From NCBI GenBank assembly GCA_963969595.1, contig OZ018409.1, forward strand, positions 14,974,975 to 15,038,974: a stretch of DNA of 64,000 nt. The letters are read 5' to 3'. Of the stretch, positions 10,620 to 23,810 are shown one piece after another. The notes below the pieces were generated by a model. The model was not told where the DNA came from. It did not search any database and worked only from the letters and a program-made list of their open reading frames with translations. The position numbers and the translations under genes were made by a program. The DNA is from Neckera pumila. Lineage: Eukaryota; Streptophyta; Bryopsida; Hypnales; Neckeraceae. How positions within the stretch are numbered: the first letter of the stretch is position 1; every line of letters begins with the position of its first letter.

Positions 10620-10882
10620 GAGCATTCCCACCGGGAGTTCCGTTTCCCTAAAAGTATAGGGAAGAGGACCTGAGATGCAGACAGGGATACAGAAATCTCA
10701 TCGCACCAACCTTTTTCTAAATCCTATATCCGTAAGTTATACAGAATTCTGTAAAACTCTCACCGAATTCTGTATCCAGAGGCTCATTTAGAGAACTCGC
10801 GAGGTCTCATCTGCATAAAGTCAAGGTTGACTGCTTTGAGACTTCAAGTTTAGGGATAGAGAACAGATTGGTGGGGATGCTC
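10620..10882. mobile_element. Tourist-like MITE, right member of an inverted pair
   Basis: Begins GAGCATTCCCACCGGGAG and ends GGTGGGGATGCTC, with TTA at 10617-10619 and 10883-10885. It shares the middle TTA with its left partner. It interrupts a minus-strand reading frame that comes from 11055. Confidence 0.8.
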
Positions 10883-10884
10883 TT

Positions 10885-11562
10885 AGGACTTGTGAAGCCC
10901 TCAGTACTTTCAGGTCGACGAGAAGAACGGGCAAGAACACGGGCGCTGCCCACCGGTGAACAGTTCATGGGAGCCAGCTTGACCGAGCTACCCGACTTGG
11001 AAGCGCTGCTCTCCTCGGCGAATTGCTTGGCGTTCGTCTGATTTTGGGGCCTCCATCACTCCTGAAAAATGCCAAGTAGAGCGCAGGTGATCTGTACTGG
11101 GACAAAAACGAGGCGGGATCCACGCCACCAGTTGGAATTTGTGCGCTGTAGGTACACTTTTTTTTTTCTATTCCCAATCATGAACGAAATGCAAGGTCTG
11201 TGCACTCTAAATTCTTGAGCAAATAATACTGCATCTGGTTCCATCCACGCATTACATTGCCGTTGGAATTTCAAAATTCGCTTTCGGCAATTCCGTGCCA
11301 ATGCATGGCCAAAAATTTTGCCTACTCGATTACAGCTGCCCCTCCTTCGAATAGCTATCACTTCCTCTTGAATCACGTCACAATTCAGTGAAGGATCCTG
11401 GTTTTCCTCACTTGTCATGCTATTTGGAATCTGCCTGGAGAAACGTGATTTCAGAACCCGGCATATACCCTCAGCCTCACTGTCCCTCAATGCACTCCAG
11501 GAATCCGAGTTCCCATTACCCCACGGTTTTAGGCCCGTTGGCCTGTTGCCATCCACGGACAT
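10885..11562 (-). CDS. Unrecognised minus-strand coding relic
   Basis: An ATG at 11562 opens a 168-codon minus-strand frame with balanced codon use (MSVDGNRPTGLKPWG start; later RKRILKFQRQ). A second coherent frame, rich in Ser, Gly and charged residues, covers about 11055-10885 and runs into the Tourist-like MITE. A T-rich stretch near 11160-11170 and acceptor-like AGs could join the two as exons. I recognise no family. It is head-to-head with the DUF707 copy A, about 1.4 kb from its start codon. It may be a host gene truncated by the MITE pair. Confidence 0.35.
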
Positions 11563-12157
11563 AAGTCCGACGTTTCTGAGTTAAGAGAGGTTCTTACTGT
11601 ATCAATGGGGAATGTCCATGTAATAAATAAATAAAAAATTCGTTTCATTTGTATAAAAAGAAAAACCTGTAGTTGGCCAACTCCCTTGACTCACTTGTGA
11701 GCAATGGAGCATATGTCACCGCCTTATGCGTTCCATCGGTATCCAGTGCGAATCTTCCTTTTCTGCAGGTGAGGTGAGAGCGTGTGCGACGGACGCTTTC
11801 CAGTACGCACGGTAGCTCTGTCACGCAGGGCACTCGGCGACCGTGCGGGCACTCGGGCAGCCCTCGTCGCGACCTTCATGAGGTGTAGGAATATAAGATT
11901 CCGGCTGCCCTCACAGCAATTGTAGTACTGTAGACCTTCATAACGAAGCCACCTCTGTCGTCGACTTTCCGTGTGCCCGGCTCCCTCGCAGGCACCGCAT
12001 CGGCAAAGGCAAAGGCGTCCATGACTCAACAAAAGAACAGGAACTTGACCCCATTCGCAGGCAACAGTTCACAAGTCAACAAGTCACGGCCACCTTATCG
12101 TACATTCGTACCCAGTTACCCACCCTCTCTCGAAAGCCAACTGTCGGTCCAACCTAC
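11563..12157. other. GC-richer spacer upstream of the DUF707 duplication
   Basis: Several overlapping short frames occur on both strands (longest 102 codons, minus strand, 11724-12032) but no domain is recognisable. This could be the shared upstream region of two divergent genes or more decayed coding sequence. Confidence 0.3.
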
Positions 12158-13007
12158 CCATGATATATGGTTTACCCATGATATATGGTTTGTTCATTCG
12201 CATCTCTCTCGTCCTCCCATAAAACTTAAGAGTCGTGTTCCATCGGTTTAGTTAATTAATTAATCCTTCCGTCTCCTTAGACTCGGTCGTTGCCAGTCAA
12301 ACCAGCATACTTTCCTCCCCTCTCACGCTCACAAAGTAAGCAAACGTTCTCCCTAAAGTAGTCGATCGCACCATCGTCGATCGTCACACTTCCAGGAGGG
12401 ACCCGGACTCAAGGTCCCGTCTTTCCTGGGCGAGTTCTCTGACTCGTTCCTAGACTCACTTCACTCAGTCGCCCCTTCAATCGCCCTTTCCTGACGGTCC
12501 CGTTACTTACATGCGCTTCGATGGTGGTAGTGGTGGTGGTGGGTCTCGAATTTAGCATCTTCGCTCTTGGGCTCCGCTTCGTCCGGGTGTTACTGAGAAA
12601 CAGTCGATAGGCACCTGCCATACTCCACTGGGGTGGCATGCATGAGAACCCCGGAGGTTGCTCGTAATTGACAGGTTTGGGGGATACCGGGATGCATACA
12701 TGTTGGTAATCAATTTTGCGCTCACTTCAGTCTCTCACTTGATCGCTAATATTGAAAGGATAGGGGGATACATGTTTGCGTTGCGAATAATTTCGTGTCT
12801 GGAATTGGAAGACCTAACTGCCAGGTCCGCTCAATTTTCTTGGAGCAACCTTTCAAGTGCTGTCCATTCCCGGAATTTCGTTGCTACTCTCTTGCGTTCA
12901 TTCGAGTCGGGGATTGAAGCTACTTTTCCAGTAGAAGAGCGGAAGTAGGGCAAGTAGCAATTGGAAATTAATGCTGTGGCAGTACAGCTAGGAATTGGGG
13001 CCCAAAG
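12158..13007 (+). promoter_or_regulatory. Upstream and 5' leader region of DUF707 copy A
   Basis: This 0.85-kb stretch is conserved in order and sequence at 20251-21115 upstream of copy B. It includes a doubled GATATATGG motif, a pyrimidine-rich CCTCCCCTCTCACGCTC stretch and a GGTGGTGGT run. Short frames in it are not shared as proteins between the copies. The start codon context AAAGATGAAGG is identical in both. No transcription start can be fixed. Confidence 0.45.
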
Positions 13008-16000
13008 ATGAAGGACGACGCAGGGGCAGCTCTGGGACTTTGGGGCTCGTTCAAACAATATGCTTTCTCGTCCATTCGCCTCGGCATCGATACCGTAAGC
13101 CTAACCTTCCCTTCTCTCTTTGACTCTCTCTGTGCTTTCATTACCAGTACCTTTGTCTCGGATTGCAACTCCAATTTGCTCCTCTTGCATGTATGACTTA
13201 GGGAAAACGTCAATTTTTTTAGATTGGCGATATTCCATTACTTTGGTGCGGTTCAGGAAGCGCGGTCTGAACCCAAAAAATCTACACCTGTCCTAGTTTG
13301 TGACCTGGAATTAAACCCTTGTGAAGATACATGTCACAAATTTGGCCCCGGAATACCCCCATTTTAACGAAATTGACTTTGGAACTATTTCTCATACAGT
13401 GTTAGCGGATTTGAAGAAGATAAAATTAGGAATCTTTGTGCATCGTGAAGGATTTTACTGCACAGAGGAAGCGTCGTTGTGCTTGGGGTTCTTGGGCTTG
13501 CAATGAATTGAGAATAGTGAAGCAAGGGACAGGGACAGTAAGGTAGAGACGTAGAGACTTCATTAGACATACAATAAATTAGAGATTCCATTGACCATAC
13601 ATTTGAGCTTGAATTTGTGCTAGGTGTGAATGTAGGTTTGTGCCAAGCTAAATAAATGTGCAAACTTTTGAGATGGTGCGAATTTCTAGATTGTTGTAGG
13701 AGAAGGTTCACAGTTCACATGTATGGTGCGAATGGAGGTTTTTACGTTAGTTTGTGAAAGGTTCTTCACAAATTTGTGTCTGTTGTGTTGCTGCCGCAGC
13801 AAGGTGATGCAAAGGGAGGAACTTTGAGATGGCGAAAGTTGTGTCAGCAGCCGAAGTACATTTGGTGTGTGGCTCTGGCGCTGGGCTTCACTCTCCTCGT
13901 GAGCAGCGTCCTGGTGAACCATCAAATGCACATGGTAGGCTACAAACCCTTCACACTCGTCATTGGATGTCACAAACGTGAATTCCGTAGAACAGACGAC
14001 TTTGGCTCCTTCAAGGATGAGCGGCCTGACACCTAAATCTATTTGGGCATAGGGTTTAGAGGTTTCTGTAAAGTAATGTCACAACTTTTGTTGTCCAAAA
14101 TCACGCAGATTTAACAAAATTGACCACCACCAGAATGGTTTTGATGGAACCCAATTTTCTCTTGTTCGTAGACTTCCAAGAATTGACAGTCTTGATCTAG
14201 TTTGCAGGAGAGGGTTATGTCTGCTATCATTTAGGTACCCTTCACATTCTGTGTTGCATGTCACGAGAATGGATTTGATGGAATTTTGCAGAGTTCATTC
14301 TTGGATCGAGTGGGTGCTTCTTTCAAGGTCCGACACCAGGTTTTAAGTCCTCTCATTCCTCTGCACGTAATTGATTCTTCTCCGTAGATGAACCCCATTT
14401 GAAAGCAATACAGGAGCACTTTGAAAGGGGAGATGAACGCCTGAAGCAAACATCATATTGAAATTGATGTTTACATCATATTAATACAGGTGCAAGCTCC
14501 ATGAACTATAGGTTTCAATCCATGTTCTTACATCCTTTTGTGCAGGCTGAGGGTTTACCGGTGCAAGCTCCTATTGAATGCAACCTGCCAAGTAATGGAA
14601 CTAGTAGCAACTCGACAGGAAAGGTGCCAGATAGTGAAGTCCCCAGAAAATCCTGCTATGCTCAAGTTGCCGAAGCCTTGCCTCGTGGTATTATCACGCC
14701 CACCACAGATTTGCAATTTCGGTCTCTCTTTGAGGAAGATGAAAAACAAGTAGGGTGCTGCCTCCCTTTGCTTCTCTCACATCTTCATTTTTTGTTTCAT
14801 TTTCAAATTTTCACTTAATTACTTTCAATTTTCAATTAATTGCTTTCAATTTCCAATTTCCAATTTCCAATTAATTACTGTCAATTTTCAATTTTCAATT
14901 TTTGCAATCGTGGGGATGTCTTTGTTGTTTCTAGGTGCAAAAGGCAATGACCAAGAACTTGCTGGCTATGGCGGTTGGCATCAAGCAAAAGCAAGATGTT
15001 AATGAAATTGTCCAAAAGGTATCTGATTTTCTTCTTTTGTTGTCCTTGCCTAAGGTAGGCTGTTGCAGAAACCATATTGACAAAACTCGACCAAAAGGTA
15101 TCTGATTCTCATCTTTTGTCTTCCTTTATCTGAGGTAGAGTGTTGTAAAAGCCATCTTGGCAAAATTTTACCCAAATTATGGTGAGTTGGTCAATATGGA
15201 ATGCCAGTTTTAGAAGTGTTCAACATCTCTCATTTTTAGAGCACTCCAACAATTATAGGTCTTGGATAATTTGAGATTGGTGTATAGCCATGAATATAGT
15301 GAATGCATTTGTTGATGTGGATCAAGGTTGTCTTTACAACAACCTAGGTATCTCAAAGTTAGCTACATTTGACATGATCGAGAATAGGAAGATCGGTTGA
15401 CACACCCTGTGATAGTGAATGTTAACCTACTTCCTCTATGATGGTGTAATTGATATACATGTTTGTTGAATTATAAAGCAACTTAAAATTTGGATAACCT
15501 CTAAGTGCCTCAATGGTTAGAGTTGGTTGTATTCAACATCCACATCTATAAAAGGATAAATTAATCATTTACATAGCAAAATTTATCAAAGGAAAACAAA
15601 ATTTTGTCTTACATTTCTTAAGGATAGAAATATATTTGGTTTTTAATATAATTGCTCAAATGCATTTTCTATTTTGTAAATTAAGCAATTTGGAGTTGAT
15701 GAGAATTGACAAGGATAAGTGTGGTTGTGATGTTCAGTTTCCATTCAACAACTTCACTATCATGTTGTTCCACTACGACGGAATTGTTGATCAATGGAAA
15801 GACCTTGCTTGGAGTAATCAATCCATCCATATTGTAGCCTTGCACCAAACTAAATGGTAACATCTTTGTAATATGAAATGTCGAATGTATGGGGAAATCT
15901 CCTACTTCTAGAATTAGAGTTATGCAAAGACAGAGTAGGTTTGTTTTATGATGTTTCCTTTCCTCTTGTGTACTAAAATGGTTTTTTCTTGATACTAGGT

Positions 16001-19000
16001 GGTTTTGTGTACTAAAATGGTTGTTTCTTGATACTAGGTGGTTCGCAAAACGATTTATGCACCCCGACATTGTGGACCAATACAACTACATCTTTATTTG
16101 GGACGAGGACCTTGGAGTCCAAAATTTCCATGCTGGCAGGTTTGACTTCTCATCTTTGAGGTTGATTTTGGGGGGGTTTGGCGAAAAGTGGTCACTTTCA
16201 TATCTAGAAGTGCATTCACACCAAGGAGAATATTTTAACTAAAGTGGGACAAAATGACCCTCGAAGATGAAGGGGTCAAAATAGCCCCATTGTTCCACCT
16301 CCCACCTCTATCATGGTGTGGTATTTTTATCCCTCTCAAGGTTAAGATATCCATTTGGTGTATATGCACCATACTGAAGTTCAAAGAAAATCATATAAGC
16401 AGTTTTAAAGAAGATAAACAACATGTATCCACAAAAAGGGAAAAATCATTTTGTACATTTTTGAATGATAGAAATATATTTTGGTAACCACTACTAGCTT
16501 CCAAAGAGGAGTTTCTATATTAGTTTGGACATTGCCGGAGGGTTTTGTAGCAAATTGTAGACTTAGTCAATTACTCACTACAATTGTGTGCAAAAAAAGG
16601 CCCAACTTTCGTTGCAAAACAAATTTGTGTTAATTTTAACCTTACAGCGTTCCGATGTCCATATTTTGGATGATGAACAGAGGACTTCAAGGCACTTTTT
16701 CGTCCAACTAACTTCTCATTCATCCACTGTAATACTTGAATCTAGAAAAGACAACCTTCCTTAATGACCAAATTCATGAAATTCTGGTAAATGACAAAGA
16801 TATAAGCAAAAATGTGCAAAAATTCAGAAAAGGATTGAGACGTTTAGAGGTTAATTTTCTGCACTGTTGTGATCACCAGCCGGGAGACTCTGCTGCCCTT
16901 CTCTTGATGATAACTGTGCATGTTGCAGGTACTTGGAAATCATGGAGTCGGAGGGTCTTGAAATTTCCCAGCCTGCTCTTGCTCGTAATTCGTCGTCAAT
17001 TCATCATGGAATCACTCGTCGCCAGCCACAGCTAACTCTACACAAGTATTTTTTTCAACTTCCCCTTTTGATTGTGTATCTGATGTGTGCCATTTGGGTT
17101 TCTATTTTCCATTCAAGAACACAGTGTATATTAACTAACGAGTAGAGTGTACCAGAGCACCAAAATTGAGACATTCAAGCGCCCAGAGCTCTTGGAACTA
17201 GGACTAGGATCCATGGTTTTTGTTGAACTTATTTCCTAGAATCTGCAGTTAAACAACTTTGAGGTTTGGTCCTTGTTACTATTATTAGATTGGTCAAATT
17301 TTCATATTTTGTTGTTGGCAAGTGAAGGGAGGTTCTAATGCATCAAAGAATGTGACATTTGGATACCATATGCAAAAGTTATGAAGGGTCAAAGTTTGTT
17401 TTGATAGATGTTCTAAAATTGTTTCTTCAACATATGTAGATTATCATGTTGGAGATGTACACAGAGCAATGATGGCGATTTTAGGCAGGGTGTGATTTTG
17501 AGTGTACCCACCTTACATCCACCATCCATGGTGTGGTTCTAATAGAAGTTCTCTTGAGCCTTTTTGTTTCTTCTATGTTGATGCAGGTCATTTTTTTCAC
17601 AGGGATGCACAAAAGACAATAAAGCACTTCCATGTACAGGGTAAGCAAACTCTTATTTCACAAGGTAAGGTAGGGTTTAGCTAATATTAATCAGTTATCC
17701 AAAAGTGTGACATAATAAGTTTATATAAGAAATAGATACTCACTGCATCATGTTTAAATTTAGGACATTGAAATCAAGTGATAGATTTTTTTTAAATCTT
17801 TCAATTTATACTTTGATCTCCTATAACTTTTGCATACAAAATTTCAAATGTCATTCTTGGATTTGACCTAGTGTTGTAATTTGTCTCTATGATTAAAAGA
17901 TCATATTGTCAAAAAAATTTCCTCAGTAATAGATGGTTCTACCTTGGTGTAATACAACCCAATGTAATGGGCATGAAATCTTGTGTTCATGCAGATATGT
18001 TGAAGTAATGGCGCCCGTGTTTTCAAAGGCAGCTTGGAAGTGTGCTTGGCATATGGTTCAGGTACGCTTTGTGTTCCCATTGTGTGTTTGTGAGCTTCTC
18101 AGCAATCACTGGCAAGTGACTCCTGAATCTGCTCTGTTTTCCAATAATTTGCACATTTTGAGCAGAGGTTGTATTTTATAATTGCATTGTTTCTACTTAT
18201 AAAATGCATTGAAATGGAGCATTCAAGTCCTTTTGGTGCCCTAACAGGTTTTGACTGAGATATCTTTTCAGTCTTGGGCTCAGGACGTACACTTAAGTTT
18301 TATGAAAATACACATATGAAAATATGTGGTGTGATGGGTTGGATGGAAACAGAATGATCTGGTGCATGGATGGGGCATGGACTTCAAAATTGGCTACTGT
18401 GCTCAGGTACGTCCGTTGACCATCAATTGTTGTAGATTACGAGGAGCGGAAATGAAGTGGTGCACATATGAGAATAGACTCTCTTTTTTAGTTACGAGCT
18501 ATTTGTCCACGTCTGAGTCGACATGTTTGAGTCTACCTCACCAAATGTAGCATTTGCTGTTTAGATCCATGTGGCAAATAATGTGCAGAGCAATGTTTGG
18601 GGAGAATCACCAGTTAGTTCATTGTTAGTCAGTGGAATTGGAAAAAACTGGTTTGCACTTTGAAAACATTGGGAAAAAAAAGCCGGTGAACAAATCTATA
18701 AATTTTTAATTTAGAGTATAAAATAGGGTAAAAAAAACGACTCATTACTTGAAAAATTGGTTCAATATGGGAATCAAAAGGAAAAAAGAGCTCTGGTAAA
18801 ACTCAAAAAATATCTCAAACATTGGTCCAGAGCATCCTCCAACGAACTCTTTTTTCACATTGCTGGCTCTGATAGACTTGAGTGTCTTTTCTTCAATAAC
18901 AATTGTTTTGTTGGGGAAGACAACTAACTGAATCTCATATGACTGGCCTTCTTTCTTGCTGCCAGGGTCTGCGAAGTGAGAAAATAGGTGTCATCGATGC

Positions 19001-20166
19001 AGAGTACGTTTTGCACAAAGGCATTGAGTCTCTTGGTGGTTCACATGCCAACAATGTAAGCCTCCTCTTACTTCATACACTTAGAACGGAACAGTTCAAG
19101 ATTTTCTTTGGATTGATCCCGACGTACCGATACTTCCCAGATTCTTTGGTCCGTTGTCAGTTAGGGATCAACAACAATCTCCAAGGGATAATTATGTGAT
19201 TTTAAAATGACCAATTTGTGAAAAGTATAGGTCACCAAATCAAATGAGGAACATGGCACATGTTGGTCACAAAAATGAATAAAATTGGACAATTGAAAAC
19301 ATATATCATCTTCATGTGGCGCATTCAAAAATTTGAGCTTCTTAATCCTTTAAAACAACCCAAAGCTTGTGTTAGAGTTTTACCCTCAAAGGTCTCAGAG
19401 GTGAATTAAGTAGAGGTCCTACTTGACCACAATTTTTCTATTGTATATGTTTGTGTTTTGTTTTTCAATTCTATTTTATTTGAGTACTCTATTGATTTCA
19501 TGTCCCATGGTCTTTATAGTTAAAAAAGGTACAAAATCATATTTCTGTACAGAATGGAAAATAATTACATATTGTGTCTGAACATATGATCCCGAGGGAC
19601 CTTGTAAAGGTTAATAGTCCTAAACATGAATGCTTGTAGCGAAAGACACAAGGTTTTGATGTTTTTGGGTGGCTGTGTTTTTGCATGTATTCTACATCAG
19701 GTTTCTGATCCTCGGGGACAGGTACTTGGCTTATTCTCCCATCGGCCACTTATTCATTCTCCCATCTATTATGACAATCTCGTGTTCAAATTTTTATGCT
19801 TGGGGTATATAAAGCAACTTTCAATCAAATTAGATTGTTTCAACAACTCTTGGACAACCTCCAAACTGAGGAATTTGTCCTTGTTTCACGGAGAGGTTTC
19901 TCGATGTTCTTACGGAGGCCTCCCCATGTTTTCTGTCGAGTTGTAATTCTTGTAGTTCTAGGATCACTAATAGATCAACCATGATGCAGGTGAGGAAAAA
20001 ATCAGCGAACGAAATGGTGGCTTTTCAGCAGCGGTGGACGCGAGCGGCCCGCGAGGACCCAACGTGGGTGGATCCCTACAAAGAATACATAGCAGCCGAG
20101 AAGTGGTTCACCATGTACAGAGGAGTTAAACCTAGTCCACCACCATCTCAAGCAGTTGAACCCTAG
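13008..20166 (+). CDS. DUF707 family protein, copy A (14 exons, intact)
   Basis: Plant-type DUF707 (PF05212) protein of about 448 residues; biochemical role unknown. Exons: 13008-13094, 13800-13934, 14292-14327 (or to 14339), 14546-14749, 14935-15018, 15738-15856, 16038-16139, 16929-17045, 17587-17640, 17995-18061, 18353-18406, 18966-19055, 19701-19721, 19990-20166. All introns are GT-AG and every junction keeps phase. One hydrophobic segment (YIWCVALALGFTLLVSSVLV, about residues 49-68) after basic RWRK suggests a type II membrane anchor. Family blocks: MLFHYDGIVDQWKDL, KWWFAKRFMHPDIV, FIWDEDLGV, MAPVFSKAAWK, NDLVHGWGMD. Exon 13 is a 21-nt microexon. The last exon ends in a Pro-rich tail. Length and motifs match the family; no lesions are seen. 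Family call is very secure, exon 3 end less so. Confidence 0.9.
17246..17513. mobile_element. Ancient AGGT-terminus element in intron 8 of copy A
   Basis: An inverted copy of most of this segment lies at 29448-29738. The right end TGTACCCACCT is followed by TA; the left border is not sharp. Its left part is also present at the matching place in copy B, so it predates the gene duplication. Confidence 0.45.
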
Positions 20167-20415
20167 GCCACCATGCACTGTGATGTACAGAAGTTTCACA
20201 AAAATTAATGGCAACAGACAAGCAGGGCTGGTGCTATCCGCACCAATTTCTTACCCATGGTATATGGTTTGTTCATTCGCATCTCTCTCGTCCTCCCAGA
20301 AAACTTAAGAGTCGTGTTCCATTGGTTTCGTTAATTGATTCATCTTTCCGTAACCAGCACTCTCCTCCCCTCTCACGCTCACAAAGTAAGCAAACGTTCT
20401 CCCTGAAGTACTTCA

Positions 20416-20543
20416 TCACACCATCGTGGATCGTCGCACGTCCAGGACGGACTCGGACACAAGGTCACGTCTTTCCTGATCACACCATCGTGGATCGTTC
20501 CACGTCCAGGACGGACCCGGACTCAAGATCACGTCTTTCCTGG
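20416..20543. repeat. 64-bp tandem duplication upstream of copy B
   Basis: Two 64-bp units (20416-20479, 20480-20543) both start TCACACCATCGTGGATCG and end CACGTCTTTCCTG. Unit A has this segment once. It lies in the leader or promoter and could alter regulatory site number. Confidence 0.8.
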
Positions 20544-23500
20544 GCGAGTTCTCTGAATCGATCCTAGACTCACTTCACTCAGTCGCCCCTTTCAATCGAC
20601 CTCTTCTGACTGTCCGCGTTACTTACATGCGCTTCGGGTGGTGGTAGTGGTGGTGATGGGTCTCGAGTTTAGCATCTTCGCGCTTGAGCTCCACTTCGTC
20701 CGGGTGATACTGAGAAACAGTCGATAGGCACCTGCCATACTCCACTGGGGTGGCATGCATGAGAACCCCGGAGGTTGCTCGCAATTGACAGGTTTGGGGG
20801 ATACCGGGATGCATACATGTTGGTAATCAATTTTGCGCTCACTTCAGTCTCTCACTTGATCGCTAATATTGAAAGGAATTGGGAGATACATGCTTGCGTT
20901 GCGAATAATTTTGTGTCTGGAATTGGAAGACGTACCTATCGCTCAATTTTCTTGGGGCAACCTTTTCAAGTGCTGCCCATTCCCGGGATTTCGTTGCTAC
21001 TCTCTTGCGTTCATTCGAGTCCGGTATTGAAGCTACTGTTCCAGTAGAAGAGCGGAAGTAGGGCAAGTAGCAATTGGAAAACTGTTGCAGTAGAGCTAGG
21101 AATTCGAGTACAAAGATGAAGGACGACGCAGGGGGAGCTCTGGGACTTTGGCAATATGCTTCCTCGTCCATTCGCCTCGGCATCGATACCGTAAGCCTAA
21201 CCTTCCCTTCTCTCTCGGACTCTCTCTGTGCTTTCATTACCAGTACCTTGTCTCCAATTGCAACTCCAATTTGCTCCTCTTGCATGTATGAATTCGGGAA
21301 AACGTTAAATTTGTTAAATTGGCGATATTCCACTATTTTGGCGGGGTTCAGGAGGCGCGGCCTGAGCCCAAAAAATCTATACCTGTCCTAGATTGTGGCC
21401 TGAAATTAAACCCTTAAACCTTTGTGAAGGTATATGTCACAAGTTTGGCGCATGGAATACGGTCGATTTAACTAAATTGACGTCGGAAATATTTCTCATA
21501 CAGAGTTAGCGGAATTGAAGAAGTCAAAATTAGGAAATTTTTTGCATCGTGAAGGATTTTACAGCACAGAGAAAACGTCGTTGTGCTTGGGGTTTCTTGG
21601 AGTTCTTGAGCAATGAATTGAGAATAGTGAAGCACGGACAGGGACCGTAAGGTAGAGACGTAGAGACTCCAGTAAGCATACAATAATTTAGAGGCTCCAT
21701 TGACCATAATACATGGAGCTTGAATTTGTGCGAATTGTGAATTTCGTTTCGTGCCGAGCTGAATACATGTGCAAAATTTTGAGATGGTGCGAATTTCTAG
21801 ATTGTTGTAGGAAAACGTTCACAGTTCGAATGTATGGTGTGAGTGGAGGTTTTTACATTAGTTTGTGAGAGGTTCTTTACAAATTTGTGTCCGTGTAACT
21901 GTGTTGCTCCCGCAGCAAGGAGATGCAAAGGGAGGAACTTGGAGATGGCGAAAGTTGTGCCAGCAGCCGAAGTACATTTGGTGTGTGGCTCTGGCGCTGG
22001 GCTTCACTCTCCTCGTGAGCAGCGTCCTGGTGAACGATCAAATGCACATGGTAATTTTCCGTACGCTACAAACCCTTCACACTCGTCATTGGATGTCACA
22101 AACGTGAATTCTGTAGAACAGGCGACTTTGGCTCCTTCAAGGATGAGCGGCCTGAAACCTAAATCTATTTGGGTCTTAGGCTTTAGAGGTTTCTGTAAAT
22201 TAATGTCACAATTTTGACCACCACCAAAAAGGTTTTGATGAAACCCTATTTTCCTCTTTTTCAGAGAGTTCGTAGACTTCCAAGATTTGAAGGTCTTGAT
22301 CTAGTTTGCAGGAGAAGGTTACGTCCGATATCTTCGACTCAACCAATTATCTAGTACATATCATGTTAGGCTACGAAACCTTCAGTCTACATTGCATGTC
22401 ACAAGAATGGTTTTGATGGAATCCAATTTTTGCAGAGCTCAGTCTTGGATCAACTGGGTGCTTCTTTCCAGGTTCGACACCAGGTTGTAAGTCCTCTCAT
22501 TGCTCTGCACCTATCGTACGCATGCCACTTTCACAACACCCAATATGGCTTCCAAAATCTCATCTGAATTGTGAGTTACGTGTTCTTTTACTGTTAGAAC
22601 CCTCTTCACTGCTTGTGAAGAGACAAGCTACGTTTATTGCTCTTTAGTGAAACCGGAGTGAAACCGGAGTGAAACTGGAGATGCACGGTTAGTAGCTCGG
22701 ATGATGATTGTAGAAGGACACATACAGGTCAAAACTGAATCCTAGAAAGATTGCAACTTTTGATTTGGAAATGCCATTTCATTTTTTCACAACAATCCCA
22801 TCTACTCACTAATGACAAATTTAAGAAAAAATTAGTAATCATATGTAACCACTCCTTGTAATACAATAATAAACCCAAGCATGCACGGTAAGTGGCGTGC
22901 GTATGATATTTGATCCTTCTACTGTAGATGCACTCCATTCGACAAGAATACAGGAGCACTTTGAAAAGGAAGATGAACCAAACATCATATTGAAATTGAT
23001 GTTTATATCATATTAATACATTTGCAAGCTCCATGAACTATAGGTTTCAATTTATGTTCTTACATCATTTTGTGCAGGCTGAGGGTTTACCGGTGCAAGC
23101 TCCTGTTGAATGCAACCTGCCAAGTAATGGAACTAGTAGCAGCAATTCGACAGGAAAGGTGCCAGATAGTGAAGTCCCAAGAAAATCCTGCTATGCTCAA
23201 GTTGACAAAGCTTTGCCTCGTGGTATTATCACGCCCACCACAGATCTTCAATTTCGGTCTCTCTTTGAGGAAGATGAAGAACAAGTAGGGTGCTGCCTCC
23301 CTCCCTTTGCTTCTCCCACATTTTCATTTTTCAATTTTCAATTAATTACTTTCAATTTTTCCAATCGTGGGGATATCTTTGTTGTTTCTAGGTGCAAAAG
23401 GCAATGACCAAGAACTTGCTGGCTATGGCGGTTGGCATCAAGCAAAAGCAAGAAGTTAATGAAATTGTACAAAAGGTAGCTGATTCTCATATTTTGTTGT

Positions 23501-23810
23501 TCTTTGTCTAATGGTAGGCTGTAGGCTGCTGTAGAAGCCATATTGACGAAATTTTATCAAGATTTTGGTGAGTGTGTCATTATGGAATGCCAATTTTAGA
23601 ATTGTTTGGCATCTCTTATTTTTAGAACATTCCCACAATTGTAGATCTTGGATAATTTGAGATCAGTGTGAGCAATGAATATATTGAATGCATTTGTTGA
23701 AGTGATTCAAAGTTGTCTTTATAACAAGCTAGGTACTTCAAAATTAGCTACATTTGATATTATAGAGAATAGGAAGCTCAGTTGACCCACCCTGTGATAG
23801 TGAATGTTAA

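Larger units (their letters stand above)
12158..20250. repeat. Tandem duplication, unit A
   Basis: This 8.1-kb unit holds DUF707 copy A and its upstream region. It begins at a CCCATGATATATGGTTT motif, doubled here, and ends after the gene where GCACCAATTTCTTA meets the same motif of unit B. Exons, introns and upstream sequence all match unit B. Confidence 0.85.

Noticed and set aside
12658..12948. 96-codon frame upstream of DUF707 copy A as the true gene start
   Set aside because: The reading frame is not kept in copy B (20775-21047), whereas the ATG at 13008 and its exon are.
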